Shown: positions 1 through 7,398, counted from the first letter of the stretch. The stretch: 23,441 nt of DNA from JBDRAU01 sp043823315 (GCA_043823315.1 JBDRAU010000031.1:1-23441); one strand, 5' to 3'. Notes: generated by a model from the sequence alone, not told the origin. Made by a program: numbers and translations.

Positions 1-44
1 GAGTTTGATGGTAAGACGACAGAGTAATTTAACGCAAAACGTTC

Positions 45-50
45 TATAAT
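45..50 (+). promoter_or_regulatory. Possible -10 box upstream of tRNA-Pro
   Basis: A perfect TATAAT lies about 50 bases before the tRNA-Pro. I see no good -35 at normal spacing. A small hairpin (GGGAT/ATCCC, 61-76) lies between box and tRNA. The first 40 bases of the window hold no recognisable gene. Confidence 0.35.
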
Positions 51-102
51 ATTATCAAGAGGGATTGAAAAATCCCAGGTTTCAGGGTAGAATATCAAGG
101 AT

Positions 103-178
103 CGGGGCGTGGCTCAATTGGTAGAGTGCCGGCTTTGGGAGCCGGAGGTTCCGAGTTCGAGTCTCGGCGCCCCGACCA
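103..178 (+). tRNA. tRNA-Pro (anticodon UGG)
   Basis: Complete 76-nt cloverleaf including an encoded CCA end. The acceptor stem is CGGGGCG with CGCCCCG. The anticodon stem CCGGC/GCCGG encloses the loop TTTGGGA, giving anticodon TGG. The T-arm is CCGAG-TTCGAGT-CTCGG. It is followed by a strong terminator and convergent with the pilin gene. Confidence 0.97.
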
Positions 179-193
179 AACAGTTATTTACCC

Positions 194-225
194 GAAAAAA
201 AGACCCAACCTTGGGTCTTTTTTTC
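194..225. terminator. Bidirectional intrinsic terminator between tRNA-Pro and pilin
   Basis: A near-perfect palindrome: AAGACCCAA and TTGGGTCTT around a 2-nt loop, with an A-run on the left and a T-run on the right. It can end the tRNA transcript on the plus strand and the pilin transcript on the minus strand. Confidence 0.9.
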
Positions 226-240
226 GAGTTAACGATCTTG

Positions 241-681
241 TTATCTGGTCACACTGATTGTAGCGCCTCGCTCTGCACTTGGAGCAGAAACAGTGATTCT
301 TCCAGAGGTGGCGTCTCGTAGAATAGTATAACCACTTCCGTTTCCAGAAGCGCCTGGATCAGCCGGAATTGCAACAATATATTCTCCACTTGCGGTTAAA
401 GCCGATAGGTCAGCTAAACCCGCGCAAGAGGCAGCGCCTGTTGCGCAAATCTCTGTTGCGGTTGCCCCAACTCCTCCAGGAACATTGCCGCTATTGTCAA
501 CGGAATACTGATAGACAGCGTTAAGGATTGTGTTGACTTCGCTCGAACGCTCTGCATTTCTGCTCTCAGCTAATTGCTTACCTGGGTTAATTGCGATAAT
601 CACGATTGCGGCTAGAATCGCAATAATGGCAATCACCAACAAAATCTCAAGAAGCGTAAACCCTTTCAAACGTTTTCTCAT
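241..681 (-). CDS. Type IV major pilin-like prepilin
   Basis: 146-aa prepilin. The short basic leader MRKRLKG is followed by FTLLEILLVIAIIAILAA, the class III signal: cleavage is expected after Gly7, with Phe as residue 1 and Glu5 of the mature protein. One hydrophobic helix is followed by a small Ala/Ser/Gly-rich globular part with a possible Cys pair (CATGAASC). It is the most pilin-like gene of the cluster and probably the main fibre subunit. It has its own promoter-like box and a strong ribosome site (GGAGGAAG), unlike the tightly packed upstream minor-pilin genes, which fits higher expression. The family cannot be separated from GspG-type pseudopilins by sequence alone. Confidence 0.9.
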   Translation of the reverse strand: MRKRLKGFTLLEILLVIAIIAILAAIVIIAINPGKQLAESRNAERSSEVNTILNAVYQYSVDNSGNVPGGVGATATEICATGAASCAGLADLSALTASGEYIVAIPADPGASGNGSGYTILRDATSGRITVSAPSAERGATISVTR

Positions 682-740
682 ACTTCCTCCTTATTCCTTA
701 TTTATTAAATTCTATAGCATAAAATTGTGATATGCAAGAG
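682..740 (-). promoter_or_regulatory. Promoter and ribosome site of the pilin gene
   Basis: Read on the minus strand, an extended -10 (TGCTATAGAAT; box at 711-716) precedes an AT-rich leader and a strong GGAGGAAG ribosome site (about 683-690) just before the ATG. This 59-base gap is the only sizeable one in the pilus cluster. Confidence 0.5.
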
Positions 741-1127
741 CTAAAAATCAGGAACCTCTTCCCAGCGGCCAACTTTGATTTGGGGATTGGTTTGCTCAAG
801 GGAGATTTCGATTTTTCTTTTGACATCTACCGAGTCACCTTCAACCCGAATCGTCGGATTTTGCGATCCAGCATTAATTATGGGCATGACGTAGCACTTA
901 CCGTCAGTGAAGCTAATTGTTTCATTGCCCTGATAGTTGGTATCTAGTTTAATTGAATTAAGAGCCTTTTCGGCACAGGCGTCAGCGTAATTTTTTGCTC
1001 TCTGAGATTCGACCAGGTGTTCGATTACTTTGATATTGCCCGTGCTAAGAAAAATCAATGAGGAGGCTACTCCCGCGCCTACCGTTCCGATCACGATAAC
1101 TGCTAGCAATGTAACAAAACTTTTCAT
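741..1127 (-). CDS. Minor pilin / PilX-like membrane protein
   Basis: 128 aa. One N-terminal hydrophobic helix (about residues 3-29, with an FVTLLAVIVIGTVGAGVASS core) is followed by a globular domain with two Cys (DACAEKAL and GKCYVMP). The typical GFTLIE motif is missing, as in PilX/GspK-like components and other minor pilins that keep only the helix. The conserved ADACAEKALN stretch resembles PilX-like pilus-assembly proteins. It starts one base after the upstream pilin-like gene and so belongs to the same transcript. Its exact role is inferred from context. Confidence 0.7.
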   Translation of the reverse strand: MKSFVTLLAVIVIGTVGAGVASSLIFLSTGNIKVIEHLVESQRAKNYADACAEKALNSIKLDTNYQGNETISFTDGKCYVMPIINAGSQNPTIRVEGDSVDVKRKIEISLEQTNPQIKVGRWEEVPDF

Positions 1128-1128
1128 T

Positions 1129-1653
1129 TTAAAGTATATTTCTTATAGTAGTTGTAGAATAAAATTTATTTTCATAACCATAACCGCCGCGAGCTTCATT
1201 GGTTTTATAATATAAAGTAAAATTAATTTTGATTGAATCAGGCTTGTCGGGATTGTCGGATAGGTTCTCAAAGCTAACATCTTTAATTGCTACTTTCTCG
1301 GATAAAAGTGGGGTCGCTACAACTTGTCCCGCTTGTTTTATTCCTATTGAATCACCTGTTACTTCAAAGATTGTTGGATTTGCCGGTGCATCATCGGATG
1401 AAATTTCAAGTACTTGGGAACTGGATTGAATAAGTGGAGATGTAACACTACGGGCATTTCGGATCGTTTGGGTCAAATTTTGCATTAAAAGTGTTCCTTG
1501 AGTCTCAACCTCCAAAATCGCCCTGTTTTTTTCTCTTAGCTGCAGAACATCGGTAACTAAAACAGCGATTGACAGGGTTATTATACTTGCCATTGCTACA
1601 TAAAGAAGTATTTCAAGCAGAGTAAAACATCTTAGTTTTTTATTAATTCTCAT
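1129..1653 (-). CDS. Prepilin-type protein, GspJ/PilW-like
   Basis: 174 aa with a class III signal: the basic leader MRINKKLRC is followed by FTLLEILLYVAMASIITLSIAVL, with Glu at mature position 5. The residue before the cleavage site is Cys rather than the usual Gly, which is uncommon and may affect peptidase processing. The rest (QLREKNRAILEVETQGTLLMQNLTQTIRNARSV) matches the GspJ/PilW pattern: a long amphipathic helix, then a beta-rich domain. Its ATG overlaps the stop of the propeller-fused pilin by 4 bases, so translation is probably coupled. It is a likely minor pilin that helps initiate or cap the pilus. Confidence 0.8.
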   Translation of the reverse strand: MRINKKLRCFTLLEILLYVAMASIITLSIAVLVTDVLQLREKNRAILEVETQGTLLMQNLTQTIRNARSVTSPLIQSSSQVLEISSDDAPANPTIFEVTGDSIGIKQAGQVVATPLLSEKVAIKDVSFENLSDNPDKPDSIKINFTLYYKTNEARGGYGYENKFYSTTTIRNIL

Positions 1654-3080
1654 GGTTGTTGCTGCTTTGGCGCAATTATAATAAGCGATTTTTCGTTTGC
1701 CGTTCCAACGGCAAAGGCTCTATCTTTGGCATTATCATAGGCAACTCCAAACAGCGCGTTTGGAGTATCAAAAGAACTTATAAAGAAAGGAGAAGATATA
1801 TCGGAGATGTCGTAAACTTGAAACTCGCGATTTGGAACATCGGAAACTGTGAAAATATAGTGGTTGTCCAGACCTAGAGCCATGTCGTTAACTTTATTAT
1901 TAGCATTATCCCGCAGAGCAATTTCGCCTTTTTTTAAGGGGTTGGTTGGGTCGGTAACGTCAAAGGCGTAAATCACACCTTTTTCTGTACCAATAATGAC
2001 TGTACTTTCGAATCCCGCTATTGTCAGGGCATTTTGGTCCTCCGGTAGGCTAAAGTGTCCAACTACGCTGGGCTGGGCTGGGTCTTTTATATCGATAGTC
2101 ATTAGCTGATAGCCATTAGGTCCGGAAGCAATGTATGCAAAATCCCCCAAAACAACAATCTCGTTGGCATTTTTCTCTAGTTCCAATGAACCAAGACTTT
2201 GAGGATAATCAGGATCAGAAACATCAATTATCAGCAGTTCAGGTCCACTACCATTTAATCTAGTTAAGTAGACATAGTTATCCTTAGCGTAAATTCCCGA
2301 GGCATCTGGGTTGCCCTCGGCATCGAACTCCCCCTTCATAATTGGAGAAGTAGGATCTAATATATCAGCAATTTGGAGCTCGGCCGAATTACTCTTGGTT
2401 GCGATTAAGGCCAGATCATTATTGATATAAAGATTTTTCGGGTTGTCTTTGAGGTTATTTTCAAAACCAAGCAGTGGATGCAGGGTATCTGTTATATCAA
2501 TAGAAACAAAACTATCAGCGGCGCTATCTCTCACTACATAACAAAAATTATCTTTAACTTGAACCTTGATTCCATCTTTGCCGCCCGTTAGAGTCAAAAA
2601 AGATTCCATGAAAGGATTTCTCCAATCTCCGAATCCAGGAACTCCCGAGTATGAGTCCCAGTTGGTTAATTGTGTCAGGAATTCCAGAAATGTGCTCGAA
2701 CCGTCTCTTTTTGACCAACTTATTTTTGAGGTGATTTTTTTTGTATTATTATCAACTGTTGAGATAGTAATTTCTCTGCTAAAGCCATCAATTTGAGTCG
2801 GTGAGGAAACCAGTTGCCATTTACCCGAGACTGAATCTATACCATATGAACCGTCGATTAAATTTTCAAAGTTTTCATTTCTAATTGCCCTTGTGGCCTC
2901 AATTCCCTCCTCAGCCAGAAAACTCGCTTTTGCTTTTTGCCCAACCCTTAGAATGCTTTCCTCGCCATGCGTGATGAAGACAATAATAGAGGTTGAATAA
3001 AGCGAAAACAGGGCTATTGCCAAGATCACCTCAATAAGGGAAAATGCCTTTAATTTAATAACTGAGAATTCCTTTTTCAT
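1650..3080 (-). CDS. PilV/GspI-like prepilin fused to an LVIVD-type beta-propeller
   Basis: 476 aa. Residues 1-35 are a prepilin signal (basic leader, then AFSLIEVILAIALF). The region to about 140 is a small pilin domain of GspI/PilV type (FLAEEGIEATRAIRNENF). From about 160 to the end there are at least six blade-like repeats, each with a strand and a motif like IDVSDPDYP (IDITDTLHP, ADILDPTSP, IDVSDPDYP, IDIKDPAQP, FDVTDPTNP, YDISDISSP). This is the pattern of LVIVD repeats found in surface beta-propellers. The protein is three times longer than a normal minor pilin. A fold of this size would suit the pilus tip, so an adhesin role is likely but inferred. It overlaps the genes on both sides. 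Confidence 0.85.
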   Translation of the reverse strand: MKKEFSVIKLKAFSLIEVILAIALFSLYSTSIIVFITHGEESILRVGQKAKASFLAEEGIEATRAIRNENFENLIDGSYGIDSVSGKWQLVSSPTQIDGFSREITISTVDNNTKKITSKISWSKRDGSSTFLEFLTQLTNWDSYSGVPGFGDWRNPFMESFLTLTGGKDGIKVQVKDNFCYVVRDSAADSFVSIDITDTLHPLLGFENNLKDNPKNLYINNDLALIATKSNSAELQIADILDPTSPIMKGEFDAEGNPDASGIYAKDNYVYLTRLNGSGPELLIIDVSDPDYPQSLGSLELEKNANEIVVLGDFAYIASGPNGYQLMTIDIKDPAQPSVVGHFSLPEDQNALTIAGFESTVIIGTEKGVIYAFDVTDPTNPLKKGEIALRDNANNKVNDMALGLDNHYIFTVSDVPNREFQVYDISDISSPFFISSFDTPNALFGVAYDNAKDRAFAVGTANEKSLIIIAPKQQQP

Positions 3081-3453
3081 TGACTGAAATATTATTTTCG
3101 TACGAACTTATTTTAAGACTAATATTACCGCTGGTTTGCGGTTCTCCCTCAAGCTTCGAGAAATTAAAGTCATCAACTCCGGTTATTTCAACTCCCTTGG
3201 GTATAGTGATTTTTTCATCAAATATTGTATCTCTGGAATCATACGATGTACCTTTGTATAAGGTTAATTCTTCTTGTTGTACTTTTACACCCCAGCGAGA
3301 ATCGCGGTATCCCTCCTTAGCCATCATTTGAGCTTCCCTGACGGTTTGAGAAAGCGAGATAGTGGCAATCTCTAAATCGTTTTTCAAATAAAGATCCTGG
3401 CTAACGCTAATAGAAACTGCCCCAATCGCCAGCATTAAACCTGTAGCCAACAA
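3055..3453 (-). CDS. GspH/FimT-like prepilin with an interrupted or atypical start
   Basis: The longest open frame with a usual start codon begins at a TTG (3453), but that would begin inside the transmembrane helix. The same frame upstream (3454-3483) encodes KIQAFTLIEV, a textbook class III prepilin signal, and has no ATG. An ATG at 3495-3497, directly after the pilC stop, is out of frame by one base: it reads four codons through a run of seven A and stops. One extra A would give MRKKIKIQAFTLIEV, a normal prepilin. So the gene may be frameshifted, may rely on slippage at the A-run, or may start at a rare codon such as ATT; a sequencing indel is also possible. The mature part (LSQTVREAQMMAKEGYRDSRWGV) fits GspH/FimT minor pilins. 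Confidence 0.75.
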   Translation of the reverse strand: MLATGLMLAIGAVSISVSQDLYLKNDLEIATISLSQTVREAQMMAKEGYRDSRWGVKVQQEELTLYKGTSYDSRDTIFDEKITIPKGVEITGVDDFNFSKLEGEPQTSGNISLKISSYENNISVNEKGILSY

Positions 3454-3498
3454 GACCTCAATGAGAGTAAATGCTTGAATTTTTATTTTTTTCTCATT

Positions 3499-4878
3499 TT
3501 AGTTGTGAATTCCACCAAGCAGACTATAAATAGGCGTAATCACTGACAGGGCGACAAAAACAACGACTGCCCAGATGACAAACAGTAATATTGGCTCTAA
3601 TATTGCAGAAAGATTCTTAGTGGTGATATCGGTTTTTTCTTCAAAATTATTTCCGATAGCTAATAAAGTGTCCTCTAATCCGCCAGATTGCTCGGCAGCA
3701 ACAATCATTTGCTGAACAGGAAAGGGAATGAGTCTATCAGAATGCTTATAGCTTATGAAGCTTTTCTTGAATGAATTTCCTAGTTCTATATTTTTTTTCA
3801 AAAAAATATAGAATTTTTTAAAGGCGAAATATCCCGAGATTTCCTCAAGGGATGCCAAAGCGTTAACGAGCGGCATTCCAGCCGAAAGTAGGGTTCCAAG
3901 TACAAAACCAAACCTTGAGAGCTCCACCTGTTGAATTAAAGTTCCTATTCCGGGTATGCGAAAAATAATTTTTTGCCCGAGAAATTTTGTCTTACCGAAG
4001 AAGAAAATAAAATAAAATAAAACTGACAGTAATATGAGACCGACAGGAACAACGATCATTCCATTTTTGTCTAAAAAATCCCCAAAACTCAGTAGAATCT
4101 TGGTCGTGACGGGGAGTTTTAAATCGAGTGACTTAAATGTGCCTGAAAGTTTTGGCAGAATAAACCAAGCAATTCCTATTCCCACAATGAGAGTAAAAAA
4201 CAAAACAATAACGGGATATAAAAGAGCGGAGGTGACTTTCGATTTAAACATCCTTTCCTTTTGATTCTGGATTGCAATAACCTTGAGGTTAGCCGGTAGT
4301 CTTCCAGATTCTTCGCCGATTTTGATTAACGATATCGAGTGAGCTGAGAGGAGTCTTGTATTATCGATTGCCCGCCAAACAGGAATTCCTTCGTTGACCT
4401 CGCTCTTTAGTTCCTTAATTATATTTTTCATTCCCCGACTTTTAACTCCTGCCTCAATCGAATTTAGCGCGGTAATAATACTCATTCCAGAAGATAAAAG
4501 CATAGCCAGATTTTCAATAAAATACACCCTATCCTGTCCCATACCAATATGGGAGAATGAAGCTTTTTGGCCTCGAATTTTTGCACCAGTTGTTTCTTTT
4601 TTGGGCTCTTCTTGTTTGGGCTTAGGCACTTCCTTTTCTTCTGTCTTGACTTCTTCTTCTGTTTCTTCTTTTTTCTGAATTTTTTTGTCTTGAGCGGGCT
4701 TTTTTTGGCTCTCCGGCTTTTCGATTTCTTGTCCCGTTTCTTCTGATACTTCGGAATCATCAACACCATCAGTCTTCTGTTTGACCTTACTTACTTTCTC
4801 TTCTTCTATCATTTGATCTTCGGGAAGAGAGCGCTTTTTTAATATTAAATCTTCACTTTGATTTTTCGGGTGACTCAT
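3499..4878 (-). CDS. pilC: Type IV pilus inner-membrane platform protein PilC (GspF family)
   Basis: 459 aa. About 100 N-terminal residues form a charged, low-complexity Glu/Lys-rich tail (KEETEEEVKTEEKEVPKPKQ) absent from standard PilC. From about residue 110 there are two GspF-type domains: the first begins at FIENLAMLLSSGMSIITALN, the second at FGFVLGTLLSAGMPLVNALA. Three membrane segments are visible (near TSALLYPVIVLFFTLIVGIGI, VPVGLILLSVLFYFIFFF and the C-terminal LLFVIWAVVVFVALSVI). PilC is the membrane platform that the PilB ATPase is thought to rotate. The gene overlaps pilB by 26 bases. The charged tail mirrors the acidic tail on PilB, so the two may contact each other (inference). 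Confidence 0.92.
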   Translation of the reverse strand: MSHPKNQSEDLILKKRSLPEDQMIEEEKVSKVKQKTDGVDDSEVSEETGQEIEKPESQKKPAQDKKIQKKEETEEEVKTEEKEVPKPKQEEPKKETTGAKIRGQKASFSHIGMGQDRVYFIENLAMLLSSGMSIITALNSIEAGVKSRGMKNIIKELKSEVNEGIPVWRAIDNTRLLSAHSISLIKIGEESGRLPANLKVIAIQNQKERMFKSKVTSALLYPVIVLFFTLIVGIGIAWFILPKLSGTFKSLDLKLPVTTKILLSFGDFLDKNGMIVVPVGLILLSVLFYFIFFFGKTKFLGQKIIFRIPGIGTLIQQVELSRFGFVLGTLLSAGMPLVNALASLEEISGYFAFKKFYIFLKKNIELGNSFKKSFISYKHSDRLIPFPVQQMIVAAEQSGGLEDTLLAIGNNFEEKTDITTKNLSAILEPILLFVIWAVVVFVALSVITPIYSLLGGIHN

Positions 4879-6397
4879 TACTTTGCTTGGTTAATTTGGA
4901 TTTTGCTTTGAAACTAAGATATTCAACTTCCGGTGGAGAAGCGACCCTAAATAGTTCTTCGGGGGTAGTGATGCCTTCTCTTACCTTTTCCACTCCATCC
5001 TCAAAAAGCGATTTTGAACCCTGCTTTCTCGCCAGTTGAGCGACCTCTTGAGAGGAGGGATTCCTCAAAATTAGATCGCGCATCTCCGGAGTTATGGTGA
5101 TAATTTCATAAATCGCAGTCCTTCCTTGATAGCCCTTGTTGTTGCAGTGGCTACAACCTTTTCCCATATAAGCGGATAAATTTTTGCTAGAAAAATATTT
5201 GCCTACACTGGGTAGAAACGTTTCTAGCTTCCTTAGATCAAAAGTCGCTTTTTGTTTGCACTCTTCACAAATTTTCCTAACCAGTCTCTGTGCGGAGATG
5301 ACTTCGAGGGTGGAAGCAAGTAAAAATGGTTCGATTCCCATATCAAGGAGGCGGGGAATGCCGGTTGCGGCATCATTGGCGTGAAAGGTGGAGAAAAGCA
5401 GGTGACCGGTTAAAGCCGAGTTGACTGCCATCTCGGCCGTTTCGTCGTCTCTGATTTCTCCAACTAAAATGACATCGGGGTCTTGTCTGACGATAGACCG
5501 AAGACCCTTGGCGAAAGTTAAATTCGTTTGTAAATTGACTTGAATTTGGTTAGCTCCGTAGATTTTGTACTCAACCGGATCCTCAACTGTTGTCAGATTA
5601 ATCTCTGAAACTCTCAGTGTTTTTAAAAGCGCATAAAGAGTAGTTGTTTTTCCTGAACCGGTCGGACCGACAGCCAGGATCATGCCAAAGGGTTTCTTGA
5701 CTGCCCTGAGAAGCTTTTGCTGATCTTCTTCGGATACTCCCAGATCTTCCAATGATAAATTGGGAACATAGACGGCCAACATTCTCATGACAATCTTTTC
5801 TCCCTCAATTGTCGGTACAATCGAGACTCTGACATCAATAACATTTTCTTTTAAATCGTGTCGCAGAGAGCCGTCTTGGGCCGAAAAATGCTCGTCAACT
5901 CTGAGGTGAGCTTGGACTTTTACCCTATTAAGAATGTTTTCATAACTTAACTTCGGAATTTTGCAGATTTCGTATAAAACCCCATCAATTCTAAACCTCA
6001 CCACAACTTCTTTATGCTGAGGTTCGATATGAACATCCGAAGCCCTATGCTTTAGAGCATCTTCGATTAGGTTGTTAATAATTTCTGGAGCAGCAGCATT
6101 AGGATTATCGATTGAGCAATGAAATTCTGTGTTTTTCTTGACTTGAGGAGGTGCTTGCTCTTTCACTTGTTCCTTTGACTGTTCTTCCGTTTGCTCTTCC
6201 GGTTGATCTTCCGTTTTTTCTTCCGATGGCTCTTGTATCTCCTTTTCTTCGTCCCCGTCTTCCCGCTCCTCTTTTTCTTCTTGCCCCGTTGCTTCACCTT
6301 CTTTCTCTTCCGTTTGCTCTTCCGTTTGCTCTTCCAGTTGATCTTCCGTTTTTTCTTCCGACTTTTCTTTATTAATAGTTTTTTTGTTTGTGCCCAT
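4853..6397 (-). CDS. pilB: Type IV pilus extension ATPase PilB (GspE family)
   Basis: 514 aa. Residues 1-85 are an extremely acidic Glu/Gln/Lys tail with a repeated unit (EEKTEDQLEEQTEEQ near 14-28 and EEKTEDQPEEQTEEQ near 59-73) instead of the usual MshEN domain. The N2 domain starts near 100. The ATPase core shows Walker A GPTGSGKT (244-251), an Asp box VEDPVE (271-276), Walker B with DVILVGEIRD (308-317) and a His box FHAND (338-342). Two CxxC pairs (377/380 and 415/418) form the zinc motif of GspE/PilB assembly ATPases, which PilT retraction ATPases lack. It is the first gene of the pilus operon, and a -10 box 6 bases before the ATG suggests a leaderless message. No pilT, pilM or prepilin peptidase gene is in the window. 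Confidence 0.95.
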   Translation of the reverse strand: MGTNKKTINKEKSEEKTEDQLEEQTEEQTEEKEGEATGQEEKEEREDGDEEKEIQEPSEEKTEDQPEEQTEEQSKEQVKEQAPPQVKKNTEFHCSIDNPNAAAPEIINNLIEDALKHRASDVHIEPQHKEVVVRFRIDGVLYEICKIPKLSYENILNRVKVQAHLRVDEHFSAQDGSLRHDLKENVIDVRVSIVPTIEGEKIVMRMLAVYVPNLSLEDLGVSEEDQQKLLRAVKKPFGMILAVGPTGSGKTTTLYALLKTLRVSEINLTTVEDPVEYKIYGANQIQVNLQTNLTFAKGLRSIVRQDPDVILVGEIRDDETAEMAVNSALTGHLLFSTFHANDAATGIPRLLDMGIEPFLLASTLEVISAQRLVRKICEECKQKATFDLRKLETFLPSVGKYFSSKNLSAYMGKGCSHCNNKGYQGRTAIYEIITITPEMRDLILRNPSSQEVAQLARKQGSKSLFEDGVEKVREGITTPEELFRVASPPEVEYLSFKAKSKLTKQSNESPEKSK

Positions 6398-6430
6398 AGG
6401 CTTATTGTATCATATAATCAAATTTTTTGG
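6398..6430 (-). promoter_or_regulatory. Leaderless promoter of the pilus operon
   Basis: On the minus strand a TACAAT box (6404-6409) ends only 6 bases before the pilB ATG (6395-6397). Transcription would start at or within a base or two of the A of the ATG. No Shine-Dalgarno sequence is present. A weak -35 (TTCGCC or TTGATT) is possible upstream. Confidence 0.5.
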
Positions 6431-6510
6431 CGAATATAGTGTATGTCTCTTGTATAGTTTTCTACTCTGGAAATCATTACTCAAATCGGTTATTATGGGT
6501 TTGTTCAAAT

Positions 6511-6585
6511 GCGGGTATCGTATAGCGGTTATTATATCAGTTTTCCAAACTGATGATGCGGGTTCGACTCCCGCTACCCGCTCCA
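6511..6585 (+). tRNA. tRNA-Gly (anticodon UCC)
   Basis: 75-nt cloverleaf with encoded CCA. The acceptor stem is GCGGGTA/TACCCGC, the anticodon stem TCAGT/ACTGA holds the loop TTTCCAA (anticodon TCC), and the T-arm is GCGGG-TTCGACT-CCCGC. It is the first tRNA of the disturbed island and is followed by hairpin-type repeats. Confidence 0.95.
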
Positions 6586-6659
6586 CTCGAGCGCAGTTCT
6601 TTAGAACAAGCGAGAACATCGAGCGACTGAAACTTCTCGACTTCGCTCGAAGTAAATAA
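6586..6659. repeat. Palindromic TCGA-rich spacer repeat
   Basis: Between tRNA-Gly and the invaded tRNA-Arg lies a stretch of nested inverted words (TTCTTTAGAA; TCTCGACTTCGCTCGAAG). The word AACTTCTCGACT recurs at 15841 in the repeat between padR and the dockerin gene, so this is a member of a dispersed family. No coding potential is visible. Confidence 0.5.
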
Positions 6660-6900
6660 GCGCCCGTAGCTCTCCGACGCTTCGGTCGGAGTCCCGACAT
6701 CTCACGGATCGTCGGGGCAGCTGGATACCCGCCCGACTGAACGACTCGGTCGTTCGGGCGGGGAGCAAGAGTTTTCTAAACTCTAGGTCGCAGGCTTTCG
6801 CAGGCGGAATGCGAAAGAAGCGCAGGCGCGACGGCGCCGAGCCGGGGCCGACGGAAATTTCAGCAGAAATTTACCGGTGGCCGAGTCCGGGGGACCCGAA
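6660..6900 (+). pseudogene. tRNA-Arg(UCU) copy invaded by hairpins and lacking its 3' end
   Basis: The tRNA-Arg found intact at 6921 can be read here in pieces: GCGCCCGTAGCTC (6660-6672), AGCTGGATA (6719-6727), then GAGC plus the whole anticodon arm and the 5' T-stem strand (6763-6794). Between them lie a 46-base insert of two GC hairpins (6673-6718), a 35-base GC hairpin (6728-6762) and an 88-base structured module (6795-6882), then CGAGTCC and no acceptor 3' strand. The inserts fall at the edges of the D-loop and at the T-loop, so all retained stems stay whole. Without the 3' acceptor strand it should not make a normal tRNA. Confidence 0.75.
6795..6882 (+). ncRNA. Three-hairpin structured module, copy A (in the tRNA-Arg pseudogene)
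   Basis: Hairpin 1 (6795-6817) has an 8-bp stem CTTTCGCA/TGCGAAAG with the 7-nt loop GGCGGAA. Hairpin 2 (6825-6838) is GGCGC/GCGCC with a GACG loop. The linker GAGCCGG leads to hairpin 3 (6846-6882): GGCC/GGCC, a GA-by-GT internal loop, CGG/CCG, a bulged A on the 3' side, AAATTT/AAATTT and the loop CAGCAG. It is followed directly by GAGTCC of the tRNA T-loop. Copy C has the same order, loop sizes and 37-nt length of hairpin 3 with different paired bases. The function is unknown. Confidence 0.6.
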
Positions 6901-6920
6901 CATTTAAAAATAGATAGTTA

Positions 6921-6997
6921 GCGCCCGTAGCTCAGCTGGATAGAGCGAGAGTTTTCTAAACTCTAGGTCGCAGGTTCGAGTCCTGCCGGGCGTACCA
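6921..6997 (+). tRNA. tRNA-Arg (anticodon UCU)
   Basis: 77-nt cloverleaf with encoded CCA. The acceptor stem is GCGCCCG with CGGGCGT, the D-arm is GCTC-AGCTGGATA-GAGC, the anticodon stem AGAGT/ACTCT holds TTTCTAA (anticodon TCT), and the T-arm is GCAGG-TTCGAGT-CCTGC. A long palindrome starting in its own GTACCA end follows and joins the left inverted repeat of the element. Confidence 0.96.
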
Positions 6998-7045
6998 GAT
7001 TAATAAAAAAGTGAGCTTCAGCTCACTTTTTTATTAATCTGGTAC
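6992..7045. terminator. Perfect palindrome / terminator after tRNA-Arg
   Basis: A long perfect palindrome: 26 bases from GTACCAGATT to GTGAGCT and their complement around a 2-base centre (TC). The A-run and T-run make it terminator-like in both directions. It includes the last bases of the tRNA (GTACCA), which reappear inverted as TGGTAC at its right end. Most of it recurs in the same orientation at 9512-9558. Confidence 0.7.
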
Positions 7046-7247
7046 GACTTACTTTGCGAAGTTCGAGAATTTTATGAACAAAATCTGAATTGAATCTTTG
7101 TTAGCTTCGGGTTCCACCCCCGAAGCGCGCCTGCTGGCTCGGCGTTTGTCTTGTCGGCAAATCTCGACCCCCACCGAGATTTGCCGACAAAGATGTGTTG
7201 CGAAATTTATCGCAACGGATTTCGAAAACAATTTTGCGGATTTTGTT
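7000..7247. repeat. Left terminal inverted repeat (TIR-L)
   Basis: Reverse complement of 9326-9558. It is a chain of hairpins: the terminator palindrome; ACTT/AAGT (near 7050-7061); GTTC/GAAC; a 16-bp stem TTGTCGGCAAATCTCG with its complement (7151-7190); and GTTGCGA/TCGCAAC (7197-7216). TIR-L carries an extra GCTTCGGG/CCCGAAGC hairpin (7103-7125) missing from TIR-R. The GTTGCGA hairpin loop is inverted relative to TIR-R. Confidence 0.85.
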
Positions 7248-7281
7248 ATAATGCAATCATGCGGAAGACCAGGTCAAGCCA

Positions 7282-7310
7282 TTGACTTTGAACCTGTTCT
7301 CTGCTATGAT
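7282..7310 (+). promoter_or_regulatory. Sigma70-type promoter for the signal-peptidase-like gene
   Basis: TTGACT (7282-7287) and TATGAT (7305-7310) with a 17-base spacer, the best canonical promoter in the window. The leader of about 80 bases holds two hairpins: AGCTT-CCCC with GGGG-AAGCT (about 7323-7345), and GTCGC-TTGA-GCGAC (about 7352-7365). Confidence 0.7.
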
Positions 7311-7398
7311 AACCCGATTCGTAGCTTACCCCTGCGGGGAAGCTTTGGGAAGTCGCTTGAGCGACCCCGCGAAAGATCTTTGAAGGTAGGTGGGCTCT

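Noticed and set aside
6795..6882. Module A as a group II intron end (domains V and VI)
   Set aside because: The bulged A lies 8 nt from the tRNA sequence, but the upstream hairpin is a GACG-loop stem without the catalytic triad and GNRA loop of domain V, and copy C follows a complete tRNA, so splicing is not needed.
6586..6920. CRISPR array
   Set aside because: Repeats are palindromic words of varying length without regular spacing or unique spacers, and no cas genes are present.
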